Below, in pieces: positions 52,884 through 63,023 of a stretch of 64,000 nucleotides of DNA (position 1 is its first letter; each line of letters opens with the position of its first letter). The notes under the pieces are model-generated. The model was not told the DNA's origin. It searched no databases and saw only the letters and a list, made by a program, of their open reading frames with translations. Origin of the DNA: Fomitopsis serialis (Eukaryota; Basidiomycota; Agaricomycetes; Polyporales; Fomitopsidaceae); NCBI RefSeq assembly GCF_022376445.1, contig NW_025954983.1, positions 1 through 64,000 of the forward strand. The letters run 5' to 3'. Position numbers and translations under genes: made by a program.

Positions 52884-54034
52884 GTCCTGGGTCTCGCAGC
52901 TGGGTTGCGTGTCGCCAGAGCCGCGGTAGGGGTTGCCAGAGTCCTAGACTCGAGAGGAAGGCCTCTCAAGTCAAGGTGCGAGACGATAGGAGAGAGGCGA
53001 GGAGCCGGGGAGGAAGGAAGTGGCGATCTGGTACCGTGAGGTACCAGGTCGTCGGTCGCCACTGACTGGACTGAGGATAAGTCAGCCAGCCAGTCGCAAA
53101 CACGAGTTCGCACTCGTGTTGGGACGGCGCGCGCGTCTGGTTCGCCAGACGGGCGCTCGAGGTGGCTGCCCAGAGAGTGGGAGGGGTCGAGGACGAAGAG
53201 TCGGTGGTGGCGGTCGAGCGCAGTGCGGTGAGCGCTAGCACTCAGGGCGCTCGCTACGAACTCGTGACGCTCAACGCCCGTAGGGTCGAGCGCGTCGCGC
53301 GTCGCGTCGAGCAAGCCGCTCGACATGGCGCGCACGTCATTTGACGACGAAAATATATGTTTTGTGTCGCGGCTCATCTCTGAGCGCGTGACGGCCGTAT
53401 CTACATGCGTGGGCTCGTTCCCACTGTACACAGTACTACCGTAGTACTGTGTCCCTATACCCTCCCGAGTCTGGAGATGCGTCGTCTCGACGTACCACTC
53501 GCTCAGTTCGGGTTGGTCGGCAACGGGCCTGCCATCGACCTCGGCGCGTGCACCATCCTTCGGGATGGTGCCCGGTTTCGCTACTTGGGCTGGAGCAGCC
53601 CGGGATGCTTCCGGGTGGCTCTGAGCAGGCCCAACGGCGGACTCAGGCTGCTCAGTGCTCAGTGCATGTTCGACCTCACGGTCGGACGGCGCCTGCTCCG
53701 TGGGTGCTCCGGCTGAGTTCTCCTGGTCGGAGGACTCAGTTCGAGCGGTCTGTGCACGCGATGAACGGCTGCGACTGCTGCTGCTCGCCGCCGACAGTGC
53801 CTCGTCGACGGCGTCCATCAGATCCTTGCGGGTCTGATTGGACTCCTCGAGCGCAGCATTAATCCGCTGCTGACTCGCCGCGGCTTCGGCGAGTGTTTGC
53901 TCGAGCCGCTCTTGGCTCGCGGCGAGCTTGGACTTGATCTCCGCTCGCAACGCCTTGAGCTTGCTGCGGGTTCCACTTCGGGTTCCGCGGCTGCTCCGAG
54001 TTGCTTCGGAGGGGTTGGTTATCGATCCAGACAT
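52880..54034 (-). CDS. Copia-like element ORF1: gag-position coiled-coil protein
   Basis: ATG 54034 (MSGSITNPSEATRSSRGTRSGTRSK) to TGA 52880, 384 codons. Residues about 25-85 form a predicted coiled coil rich in Leu/Ala/Glu/Lys (LRAEIKSKLAASQERLEQTL...). A Ser/Arg/Glu/Pro-rich region follows, and the C-terminus is Arg/Pro/Ala-rich. No zinc knuckle and no capsid motif that I recognise. Its place after the 5' LTR suggests a gag-like structural role, but that is inference. The DNA includes hairpins at 53,028-53,047, 53,428-53,452 and 53,550-53,571. Confidence 0.6.
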   Translation of the reverse strand: MSGSITNPSEATRSSRGTRSGTRSKLKALRAEIKSKLAASQERLEQTLAEAAASQQRINAALEESNQTRKDLMDAVDEALSAASSSSRSRSSRAQTARTESSDQENSAGAPTEQAPSDREVEHALSTEQPESAVGPAQSHPEASRAAPAQVAKPGTIPKDGARAEVDGRPVADQPELSEWYVETTHLQTREGIGTQYYGSTVYSGNEPTHVDTAVTRSEMSRDTKHIFSSSNDVRAMSSGLLDATRDALDPTGVERHEFVASALSASAHRTALDRHHRLFVLDPSHSLGSHLERPSGEPDARAVPTRVRTRVCDWLADLSSVQSVATDDLVPHGTRSPLPSSPAPRLSPIVSHLDLRGLPLESRTLATPTAALATRNPAARPRT

Positions 54035-54155
54035 CTTGTCAAGGTCTTCCTGGGTCGACTAGAGGGTTTGATAGAGCATAGAGTTTGAGTTTCGAGAGGT
54101 TGTTGCCTAGAGTAGAGAATCCCCAGAGTAGAAGCTTTTCTGGAGCGCAAAAAAG

Positions 54156-54355
54156 TGTAAGGCGCCTCACTCGTCGTGCCTCGTATGCGCTGCACCCAGT
54201 CTCTATTCAAGGAGATCTGTCTACAGAGTGCATACAAAGCGGTGACGAGGTAAAGGCTCAGGACTCGTAGGTGCGCCGGCGCGCCATACGAGTCCTGGAG
54301 CAAACAAGGACAAATATGTAATGTAAGATATACCGTAACGGGAATATCCGTTACA
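54156..54355 (-). repeat. Copia-like element LTR (5' in element orientation)
   Basis: Second 200-bp LTR, TGTAA...TTACA, followed by the CGATC duplication and the resumed gypsy LTR. Confidence 0.9.
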
Positions 54356-54360
54356 CGATC

Positions 54361-55024
54361 GTAGGGTAGGGCGAACCTAGGATATCTCCCTGGTTGCCAT
54401 CGCGGTGGAAGACCTCGTCAAGGTAACGCATCAACTCGTCAATCTCGGGGAACGACCTGGGAGCAGGAAGCGTATCGTTCGCTAGCAGGATAGCCCGGCT
54501 ACGGGACTCGAACAAGAAGCGCTGTTCGAAGGTCGGTACGATGGTTCGAAGGATAGTCAATGTCCGGAGGCACGTACGATCATCCAACGGACTCCGTGGG
54601 CCCAAGCCAGCCACTCTCCGGGACTGTTGGCATCGTATCGCGGCTCGACAAGTCCCTCGGTCTTGAGGACCTCTAGGAGGCGGTAGTAGCGGGCAGCATA
54701 CGCTTCGGAAGTTGGGTCGAGGTGCGGCATGTTCGTGTAAGCCAGGCAAACTCCTGCGGCTGTCTCATATCTTCGAGGACTGTCACCGGCTCCGGTTATG
54801 ACCTTCACCGTTCGGGGACGGTCGCCCGTTATTCGGAACTTGCGGAAGGCCGAGTTGGGTTCTCTCATGTGTTAGTAGGTCCGGGTCGAGCGTTGTGACA
54901 GTCTCCGATTGGCTATTTTCCTTATCACTCTCATTCATCATTTCTTGGATTTCTCTTGGCTCTCTTGGTCTTCGGACCGTATTTTCCTGTATATACTCTG
55001 GGACTTGTTCCCTTCGAATCTCAG
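54361..55024 (+). repeat. Gypsy 3' LTR, piece 2 of 3
   Basis: Corresponds to 24165-24828 of the 5' LTR and ends in AG, the dinucleotide duplicated by P2. Confidence 0.92.
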
Positions 55025-55037
55025 CATCAGGGAAAAC
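55025..55037 (+). repeat. P2 left terminal inverted repeat
   Basis: CATCAGGGAAAAC, one mismatch from the P1 repeat. A CAAGAGCTCTTG palindrome and further CTTGA words lie just inside (55,069-55,130), forming a subterminal repeat cluster. Confidence 0.85.
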
Positions 55038-55698
55038 CGCCCAAAACCCCAAGACGTTGGCGAGATGTCCAAGAGCTCTTGAATGCCTCTTGAAGAGATC
55101 CATATCTATTCAAGATGTCGACAACAGCTCAAGACAAGTCCCTCGATATATAGAGAGCACTATTGCTCAGTGACATCTCTGATAGCTCTTTACTATCTTT
55201 CTTACAGGTTGGGAACGCCAGCCGTATGGCCCATATTCTGGCAGCTCTTCAACTTCTCTGAGAGCATTATGCTAATCTCTCAACAGACCACATCAATTCC
55301 AATTCGGGCCATTGCATTCGGCGTATTGCAGCATAGAAATCATATCCATTGACATACAACATACAGCCCGTCGAAGCTATGCTAATATCCTACATCCAGT
55401 GCGTGTTGTACAATGTGAGCTATAAATCGATTTGCTGGTTGTGAAGGAAGAAAAGCACAGCTACAGTATTGTGAGCGACAAATGATACGTAGTACATATG
55501 TGAGCGACGGACGATGAGTAGTACATACAAGCTGTGAGAGCATCGAGACAGACAGGTATATCACCGGCTTGGAGGCTTGGATCCAATGTGAGAACGGAAG
55601 TACACGCCCCACGCGCAACCTGCAAATGATCAGTGAATAAGCCCACCAGACAAGACGGGACCATACCCATATTTGCAATCACCTCACGCCCGCTGCCC
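55038..55698. other. P2 left subterminal and noncoding region
   Basis: No gene recognised. The first ~100 bp are rich in CAAGA/TCTTG repeats; the rest probably includes the 3' end of the DUF6532-like gene. Confidence 0.4.
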
Positions 55699-58611
55699 TC
55701 AGGCTTTCTTGCCCTTGGTCGCGGTGGGAGGATTACGCTGGGTCGAAGGACCCGCTTCCTGGTCGGCAGCTGCGGTGGATGCCGTGGTCGGTGTCGCAGC
55801 GGCAGCCTTGCCCTTGCTCCATCGGCCGATCACCAGCCCCAAGTCAATGCCATCGTCCACATCGACACTCTTGCCGGTTTGCTTCGGGGCCGAGCTTTGA
55901 GCAATCCCCGCGAAGGCCCTGACAGATGGCTGTTAACACTAGCAGAGTCGGAAGCTGACCACTTACCTGATGTTAGTGACCAGGGTGTCATTCAAGGACT
56001 CAACGAGTGCGGCGACACCCTCATTATAGGCACGGCTATTGGGGTCTGCATGTCGACGGAGCTTCTCGATGCCTGCAAACAAGCGATCGAACCTAAGAAA
56101 CTGAGTGTCAGCGTCAGCAAGACCCCATTGCAAGGGGATGTACTCGGCCGCATAAGTCTTCTCCTCGAAGGCGACGGTTGAGTTGCCCTTCAGAGATTCA
56201 TCCAGGGCTACCAAGATCTAACAGTGTGTTAGAAGTGAGTCAATGGAATATTCCGGCACTCACTGCACTGCACGTCAAGGCAATCATGTTGCTCGACGGC
56301 GGCATGACATCAAGGTCGAACCGCTCTCGGTTCTCACTGCGGAGAGCCTCTGGATGCTGCCCAACCCACCACTGACGGGCCATCACCTCAGCAATGACGA
56401 TGCTGTGGAATGGTGTGTCGAGGTCGGGGGTTTCCCATAGCTGTTGCAAGTTAGCTAGCTAGGAAAAAGACTGATCAGTGATGCACGTACCGAAGGGTCC
56501 ACGCCGGGATCCGGCAGCTCCACGTTCCCGTAGTGGAAGGTATTGTTTTGCTTCAGGAACCTGATGCGTGCCTCCTTCGCCTTCTGCAGCTTCGCCGTAC
56601 GACTCACCACATCCAACCCGGTGTCCGAGATCTTGATGGACAACAACTCCTTCTCCACGACACGCTTTGCTTTCTGCTTCAGTTCTTGTCGGATTTGCGC
56701 CGCCGCCCTGTAGACCTGAGACATGGAAACCAAATTATCATTAGCATGGGATAGCTGACGCGAAACACTCACATATCTGCCCATCTTCGCTTGGATCTTC
56801 TCATCCGACCACAGCGGGGCGAAGTCCTTTTGGAACTCATCCGTCTGGTACTTCTGCAGGATTTGAAGGTCGTTCATGATGTTGATCGGGATGGTGAGCT
56901 TCTCCATGCTGGTGCCTTTCAAGCGCGGCCACGCATTCTCGAGGGCGATGTAGACCCGCAGCTCTTGCATTGCTTTGTGCAGGAAGCTCTTGACAGGCTC
57001 TTTCACGAACAGCTCCTTGACGTCCTTGACGTCCTTGACGTCCTGCAGCTGCGTCGATGTGACGTCCTTGGTCCTGGTACTGGTTTTCTGCACCTTGGCC
57101 TTGCCTTTGTTCTTCGAGTCCGCATTGTCGATCGTCTGTATGATGAGCTACAAGATTTGGTTAGTCTAGATTCCGCCATTCAAAAATGCTTACATCGTCA
57201 GCTCCGTCAAGTTCATCCAACTGATCCTCGTCACTGGCGTCCTCGTGCTCTTCAACTTCGGGCTGGTAAGAGGAGCTATCATCGCCGGAGCCATCGTCCA
57301 AGCTGCCAGATGCCCCGTCTTTGACCTTACTCACCGTCGCCGGCGGTTCGCCGGCAGACGCGCTGTCAATCTCTCCAGAGGGCTGAGGGCTACCGACCGG
57401 ATCTCATGAACAGCCCATTAGTGGGGCTTTGATTCGTTGAGAACCTGTGCATCATGGACTTACCTTCAGCATCCGACAACGGCACGTTGAATCGGCCACC
57501 CTTCCTCTTGAGAACCCCTTCCCTGCTTCCACCCTGCAGGACACTCCGGACAGGACCCACGGGCTTGGCTCTCCTAGTCGTTGCACCTATCCAAGTGTTA
57601 GGCTGTGTTGAGGCTTACTCGTATAGCCACATACCAAGTCGATCGGTAAGCGCTTTCTCCTCATTGGAGATACTTTGTCCTTGCTTGCGAGCCCTCGCAC
57701 CACGGGGTTCCTCAATCTCATCTTTCTCTGCAGCCGGTTGCCCTGTATATGGAAACGGTACGTCTTGAGCTCTGCGTGTGGGACAGAGTTATGCAACTCA
57801 CTCAGCACAATTGTGTCACCCTCCTCCGGCTCAGCAGCTTCTGGTGAGTCAATCTCTACCGTGTTGGTCTTTGGTTTCTTCTTGTTGGCAGGCTCCGCAG
57901 CCGACTCGTCATCACTGCTCTCCTTTTCAGAATCGATGGCCTTCCTCTTGCGCGGCTTGGCCGTCGGTCTTGACTTCGAAGAGGAGGCTCCTATAGCCGT
58001 TGACGAGCGGTGGCTGAGCTGACATACTACGATGACTCACCTTCCTTCGCCTTTCCTTTGGTCTTGCGCCTGACTGCAACTTCGCTGCCCTCCCCGGTGG
58101 ACTCTCCGCCATCCTGCCCACTCTCCCCCAACATGTCGATATTGCCTTCGTGTTCTTCATCTATCATGGCGGCACTGTTGGCCTGTATAGCTACAGAAAT
58201 GTCAGTGTGCCATATTCCACCATTACCGCTATTCTGTGAAGACTCACTGTCCCAACGATCCTTCTCAGCTTTGCCCTTCTTGTTCGCAGCCGCAACCATC
58301 GACCTAGCCATTACATCCAGCTCCTTGGGAGCCAGATCAGGGCGCTGCACCTTGAGCACGTCCTTCATCAATTTGAGGCTTTGCTGATAGGTTAGTGGGG
58401 TTGCTCCGGTCGACCCGCCTTTGCCAGACGGGGGCTTTGCGCTCGAGGCCGCATTCTTGCTGGGCAGGGGCTTTGGTTCCGAGGCGTCATGCTTGCTCGA
58501 GGAAGCCTGCGTTGGTGAACCTCGTCTGGCTGCCGGTTTTTTGCTCGAGGTCGCCTTGGTCGGGACGGACACAGCGGGCTTCTTCGTGGACCTTGTTTCG
58601 CGCTGAGACAT
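55699..58611 (-). CDS. P2 DUF6532-like protein, paralogue of the P1 gene
   Basis: ATG 58611 (MSQRETRSTKKPAVSVPTK) to stop 55699-55701 (TATKGKKA). It has a Lys/Ser/Pro/Ala-rich N-terminus, acidic and basic middle exons, then the conserved region: MQELRVYIALENAWPR (about 56,970-56,920), AAQIRQELKQKAKRVVEKEL (about 56,710-56,650), PFHSIVIAEVMARQWWVGQHPEAL (about 56,420-56,350), SSNMIALTCSA (about 56,290), and a helical tail (FRFDRLFAGIEKLRRHAD). These match the P1 copy block by block at clearly diverged identity, with the same intron-rich layout. Short introns at about 58,250-58,190, 56,765-56,717, 56,265-56,220 and 55,965-55,920 are inferred. A DVKDVKDVK tandem (57,015-57,045) is a small internal repeat. 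Function unknown. Confidence 0.65.
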
Positions 58612-59690
58612 GCTGTGAGTTGGCTACAAGGGATGCAAGGAGACAGACTTGTCACAGCAGGTGGAATCACTTGAGTGATTCCGCAACCGATAGTGAAAAC
58701 ATTGCGGGTTGGCGATACGGAGATGCGCGGAACACGTCTGACTTCGCGAAGCGTGATTCAAACACGCTCCGACAATTGCTGGCCCAGGCTCTTCAAGAGT
58801 GCGTAGATATGTTGACCGAGAGTTATGGTTGAGCTGGAGGTTCAAAAACAAGTCATTACGTGGCAATACGTGATGTCTGTCAAATAATATGCATTCGGGT
58901 AACATAACATACACAGCGCTAACTCTACTGAAAGTGACCCTTCTTTCCCTCAAGTGCACCTTTCGTTCGTCAGCTGTGCTGGTCTGTGCGTTGTTCCAGT
59001 CCATGCACTATGTGCACCCTCTCCCTCGTTTCCTATCCTCTCGCCTGCTCATCCACTCGCCAACACACTCACCCATCCAGTAGTCCGCCTGCCCACGGTC
59101 GGCGTGTGTTGTGCACGGAATGCCCGGCATGGCCGTTGGTCTGTACTAATGCGCGTGGGGTTCACCAATCATCTGTTGGCCGTGCCTGCGTACTGAGCAC
59201 TGAGCATCCGTCCAGTGTGCTCGCGATCGGCCTCCGTACCGTCGCCTGCCGGGCGCTCCGTAGCTCGTGGGAGCTTTCAGTTGTCATCACTTACCTTATT
59301 TGGGTTCGCAATGCATTGCGAACCCAAAAGCGGATCCTACGACAGGTGGTCCCGACGCACATCTCCGCGTGTCTGTCCTGGTCGAGTACACTTCAGTGAA
59401 ATGCATACGTCTGTGTCGACCGATGGGCGCACAGCCTGACACCACATCCCCTGGTCCACGTTCTCGCCCTCCGGATCCCGAGCCATCCCGCCCTTCCCGT
59501 CCCAGTACGTACGTGGTGCTCTCCGCCTGACCGCGTGTGCTCGTGTCAATGCGACACGCGTCCAGCGTGCGTGAATGCGTGCACTGTGGTACGTCGTCCG
59601 CGCTGTTCACTTCCGTACGTCCGGCATTCGAGCTGACGTGTGGTCCATCCTTCTGAGATGCTCGTCCAGCAGAGTGTCATCGATGGGCGA
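58612..59690. other. P2 noncoding stretch with a perfect palindrome
   Basis: No convincing gene. Contains the 30-bp palindrome at 59,299-59,328 and GC-rich, repeat-like sequence toward the right. Confidence 0.4.
59299..59328. repeat. Perfect 30-bp palindrome
   Basis: Two 15-base arms, TTTGGGTTCGCAATG and its exact complement, with no spacer. Its role is unknown; it may be a former inverted-repeat insertion scar or protein-binding site. Confidence 0.8.
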
Positions 59691-60660
59691 GCAAGCGAGC
59701 TGCGAGAGCAGAAGGGAGGGCGAGCTAGCGAAGAGGGGAGAGTGGGCATGCGAACGAGCTAGCCAGGGCGTGAGTAGGCAGACGAGCGGGGCGGGCAAGT
59801 GAGCGAGCGCCAAGCAGGCGAGCGGGTGAGACGAGTGAGACGGGCGAGAGCGGGCGGGTGATGAGTCGATCGAGTAGTTGTGCGTACCCTAGAATACGAT
59901 GCGCGAACCGTGGAACGACGGTGGAAAGACCGGGCTCCGTCAGGACGATGTCAGCAGCGCCGCCAGCAGCGTCGGTAGTACCCTCGACGGCGATACCGAC
60001 GTCAGCGTGGGACAGAGCGGGAGCGTTGTTATCACCGTCACTAGTCATCGCGACTAAGTGACCCAGACCTGGAGACGCGCTCGAAGCCGTTGCCCTGAAC
60101 TTCGAAGTTGTCGCCATCGACATCCTCGTAGGCAACCGCGAGAGCGCGCAGACCGCAGAACGGGCGGGCAAGACAGGGTGATGGTGAGGGTGCGGGCGGG
60201 CGAGACGGGCGGACAGGAAAGAGCGGGTGAGCGAGCGAGGTAGTGAGAAGGCGAGCGCGGGCGGACGAGAACGGGGAAAGCGAGCGGGAAAGCGAGAAGG
60301 CAAGCGCGTGAGCAAGAATGGGCACGCGAGCGGGAGTGGGAGGTTGGCTGTGTGACGGCACGAATGCCTCTGGTGCGTCGTTGTCGTCCGCGAGGTGGCA
60401 ACACAGCAGGTGCGTCCAGTGTTCAAGTTTTTGCGATTTACTGTGACTAGGACCGTACTCGGTACCCCACGGGTTCGCATGACCCATGCTCTGCACGGAG
60501 TGAGGGAAGGCGGGCGGGCGAAGCACGGATGAGCGAGCGGACGAGCAAGCAGGCAACCTGGCAAGTCTAGCGGTAGGGCGAGGGAAGGCTGGAAAGAACA
60601 GACGGGCGAGCGAGGGCGAGTGAGAGTGGGCGGGTGGGCGCGAGACGGCGGGACAAGACT
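59690..60660 (-). repeat. Period-4 GC-rich array, purine strand up
   Basis: Degenerate array of CGAG/CGGG-type tetramers (e.g. GCGAGCGGGCGAG) in several blocks, interrupted by the ATPase fragment. On the minus strand it reads as CTCGCCCG repeats, the same unit that appears on the plus strand at 61,180-62,090. Long open frames here are a by-product of the repeat. Confidence 0.7.
59900..60150 (-). pseudogene. PMA1: Scrambled fragment of plasma-membrane H+-ATPase
   Basis: On the minus strand, [24 protein letters not shown] (about 60,150-60,080) is joined, in another frame, to [10 protein letters not shown] and onward (about 60,070-59,920), ending [12 protein letters not shown]. Both segments are characteristic of fungal P-type H+-ATPases, but they normally lie about 100 residues apart, so an internal piece is missing. 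The hinge motif TGDGVNDAP is altered to TSDGDNNAP, and the downstream RNYSI region has a frame change and a stop. It is therefore a captured, non-functional fragment inside P2. Confidence 0.8.
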
Positions 60661-61179
60661 GGGAAATTCTTTTCAACGAAGCGAGTGAGCGTGAGGACAG
60701 AGGTAAGTACATACCGGCAGTGTGACTCTGAGTTCTGGCGCGTCAAGTCTTTAGCGCCTGAGCCTGGCGCGCTGCTCTCGACGACCGTCCAAACCCGGTC
60801 CAAACCAAGTCCAAACTCGCGTGCCCGCCCACTACTCGCGCGTCGACCCATCTGCCTGGCTCGCGCGCCATCTCGACCGTTTGTTCACACTCGCCCGCCC
60901 GTCTCCACGCGCGTTGATCCGCCCGTCTGCGTGCGCACTTGCTGGACTCTCGTCGTACCCAACTCACGCCGCTGCTACTACCAACCACCATGACCGACTC
61001 CCATGCGTTAAGGATCCCGCGCCTTCTCCTGGTCACAAGAAAACGAACGCGGAAGGAGGAGAGAGAGGGTGGGTGGAACTTGAACGTGCAGGGCGAGTCG
61101 GGGAAGAGGGAGATTGGAGCGAGCGCAAAGGTTCGGAAACCAAAGGTGCGCCCCGGTTGTTGCATGTACCTTGATTGGC

Positions 61180-62095
61180 TCAGATTGGCTCGCCCGCTCA
61201 CCCACTCGCTCGCCCGCTCCGCCGCCCATGTGCTCGCCCGATCGCCGGCCCATCCACTCGCCCGCCGGCCTGTCCATCCGCTCGTTCGCCCACTCGCCAC
61301 GGTCTCACTCACTTATCCGCCCGCCTGCCCGCCCGTCAATCCGCCTGTCCTGCCCGCTCACTTCCCCGTTCACCTGCTCGTCTCGTTCACCCGCTCGTCT
61401 GTGCAGTGTCCAGTCACCCAGTAACTCGCCCGTCCGAGACTCCGCACTCGCTCGCACGCCTACTCGCTCGTCCTTCCGTCCGTCCGTCCTCTCCCTCGTT
61501 CGCCCATTCACACATTCGTCCGCTCGCTGACTCGTCCAGCCGGCCGCTGGCCGGCGTGCTTCCCGTGCTGACTGGACGACCACCCACACGCGCAGCATCG
61601 CCCGCTCGAATGGGCTTAGACGTAGGACTGGATGACAGCCAGGGCGGGCTCTCGCGCAGGGCCGCAGTCGTTCACGCCAGCGATCTTCAATTCTCTCCTC
61701 TGACTAGTTCGCAAGCCGGGTCGAGGCCACCATCATGATCAATCCCACCATCCTCAGCACCGACCCCCCAACTCCTCCTGCACGCCCATTCTCTCGTCTG
61801 TTCGCGCTCCCACCGGCCCACTTGCTCACCCGCCCGTCCGCCTGTCCGCTCGCTCGACCGCTCGATCGCCGGCTCATCGACTCACTCGCTGGCCCGTCCA
61901 TGCGCTCGTTCGCCCATTTTTCCGAGGTTTCACTCACTGACTCGCCCGCCGGCTCGTCAATCCCTCTGCCCGCCTGTCTATCTGTCCGGCCGCACAGCAA
62001 CTCGCCCGTCCGCACTCGCTCGTACGTCCACTCGCTAGTTCTCCCGTCCACTCGTCCGTCCACCCATTCACTCGCTCGCCCACGTCTGCCTCGAC
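61180..62095 (+). repeat. Period-4 GC-rich array, pyrimidine strand up
   Basis: Degenerate CTCG/CCCG tetramer array on the plus strand in two main blocks (about 61,180-61,560 and 61,770-62,095), opposite in orientation to the array at 59,690-60,660. Predicted proteins here (Pro/Ala/Arg/Ser-rich) are repeat artefacts. Confidence 0.7.
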
Positions 62096-63023
62096 TGGCT
62101 GAGACGTGCGCACAAGACGGCGGAACTGACAACCAGGCCGATGTGGGCGAGCGGGATGAATTCCGATTGCGGAAGTGCAAGGCTAACGAGGTGGAGGAGG
62201 ACCACCGGGATTGCGCGCGCAGCATGGACCGGGCGAACGGGGTTCGGCGCGGGCCAGGTAGTTTTCGATACCATCGTGGACGTTGCGAACCGCACGACAA
62301 TCCATCTGGAGGACGTGTTCAACATCACGCCTCCCCGCAGATCTGCGACCGTGCGGAGGAGGGCGAGCATTATCATTCTGCCGTCTGCACCCTGTTCGAC
62401 GTCGCCCACAATTGGATATACTGCTGCGTCGACAGCGCGGGCGACGTCAGCCGCGACACATCCCGCGAGGCATTCGTCGACAACACCCGAGCAGCATCTC
62501 ATCCAGGACACGGGAACAGCCTCGACAATGTCTTCCGCGCACTCCGCGCGTGGGGCATCGACACGCGGCAGGGTGAGGCATCAGGTCATAGTGCGACTCT
62601 GAAGTGTGTGGACGAGCAGGGGTACGTGTGGACCAAGGAGGTGAAGGAACGGGGCAAGGGACTCTGGATGGATTGTTGGGAGCTTGCGGACAAGGATACG
62701 GAGGCGTGTGGATGACCTCGAGCAGAGCCTTAGCATTATGGGGGTTGCAAATAGTGTACATAGTCATAACACAAATATATTGCTCGTTTACAAATAGCTT
62801 CTGATACATTGTTGGGTGCAATGATTGATTAAGATATTTGAAAGTCTGGAATGGCCTGACAGCCTGCTATGACTGGCAAAACATGCTGGAGAGCGGACAC
62901 AGGCTCCAGAATGCTATTGAGACATATTGGAGTTAAGGCAAACATCTTTTTGACAGCCCTCAGACATGTTTGGCCAGGTTAAGGAAGGTTTGGAAATTGG
63001 CCAATCTGTTGGGCGTCCAAAGT
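62096..63023. other. P2 right part, unassigned
   Basis: A plus-strand frame continues out of the array to 62,715 and looks more protein-like at its end (LDNVFRALRAWGIDTRQGEA, WTKEVKERGKGLWMDCWELADKD), but I recognise no family. The last ~300 bp are AT-richer and noncoding, probably subterminal sequence. Confidence 0.3.

Larger units (their letters stand above)
47960..54355 (-). mobile_element. Copia-like non-autonomous LTR element with two large unknown open frames
   Basis: 6,396 bp with identical-looking 200-bp LTRs (TGTAA...TTACA), flanked by CGATC at 47955-47959 and 54356-54360. Orientation is minus: on that strand a polypurine tract (GTGGGGGAGAG) immediately precedes the LTR at 48159-47960. 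It encodes a coiled-coil protein and a ~1,500-residue protein; no protease, integrase, reverse transcriptase or RNase H motif is visible, so it must be mobilised in trans. Its coding DNA contains dozens of short hairpins. Identical LTRs imply very recent insertion. Confidence 0.85.
47635..54868 (-). pseudogene. Second copy of the LTR antisense gene, split by the copia-like element
   Basis: Exon 1 is 54868-54578, the intron 54577-54522, and exon 2 runs 54521-54361 then, beyond the 6.4-kb insertion, 47959-47635. Exon 1 is identical in protein sequence to the copy at 24672-24382. The insertion falls in exon 2, after the SPYPTI segment, so the 3' LTR copy can no longer make the protein. Confidence 0.7.

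Noticed and set aside
60041..62715. Several long open frames rich in Ala, Pro, Arg, Ser on both strands
   Set aside because: They are translations of the period-4 GC-rich array; only the short H+-ATPase segment inside has real similarity.
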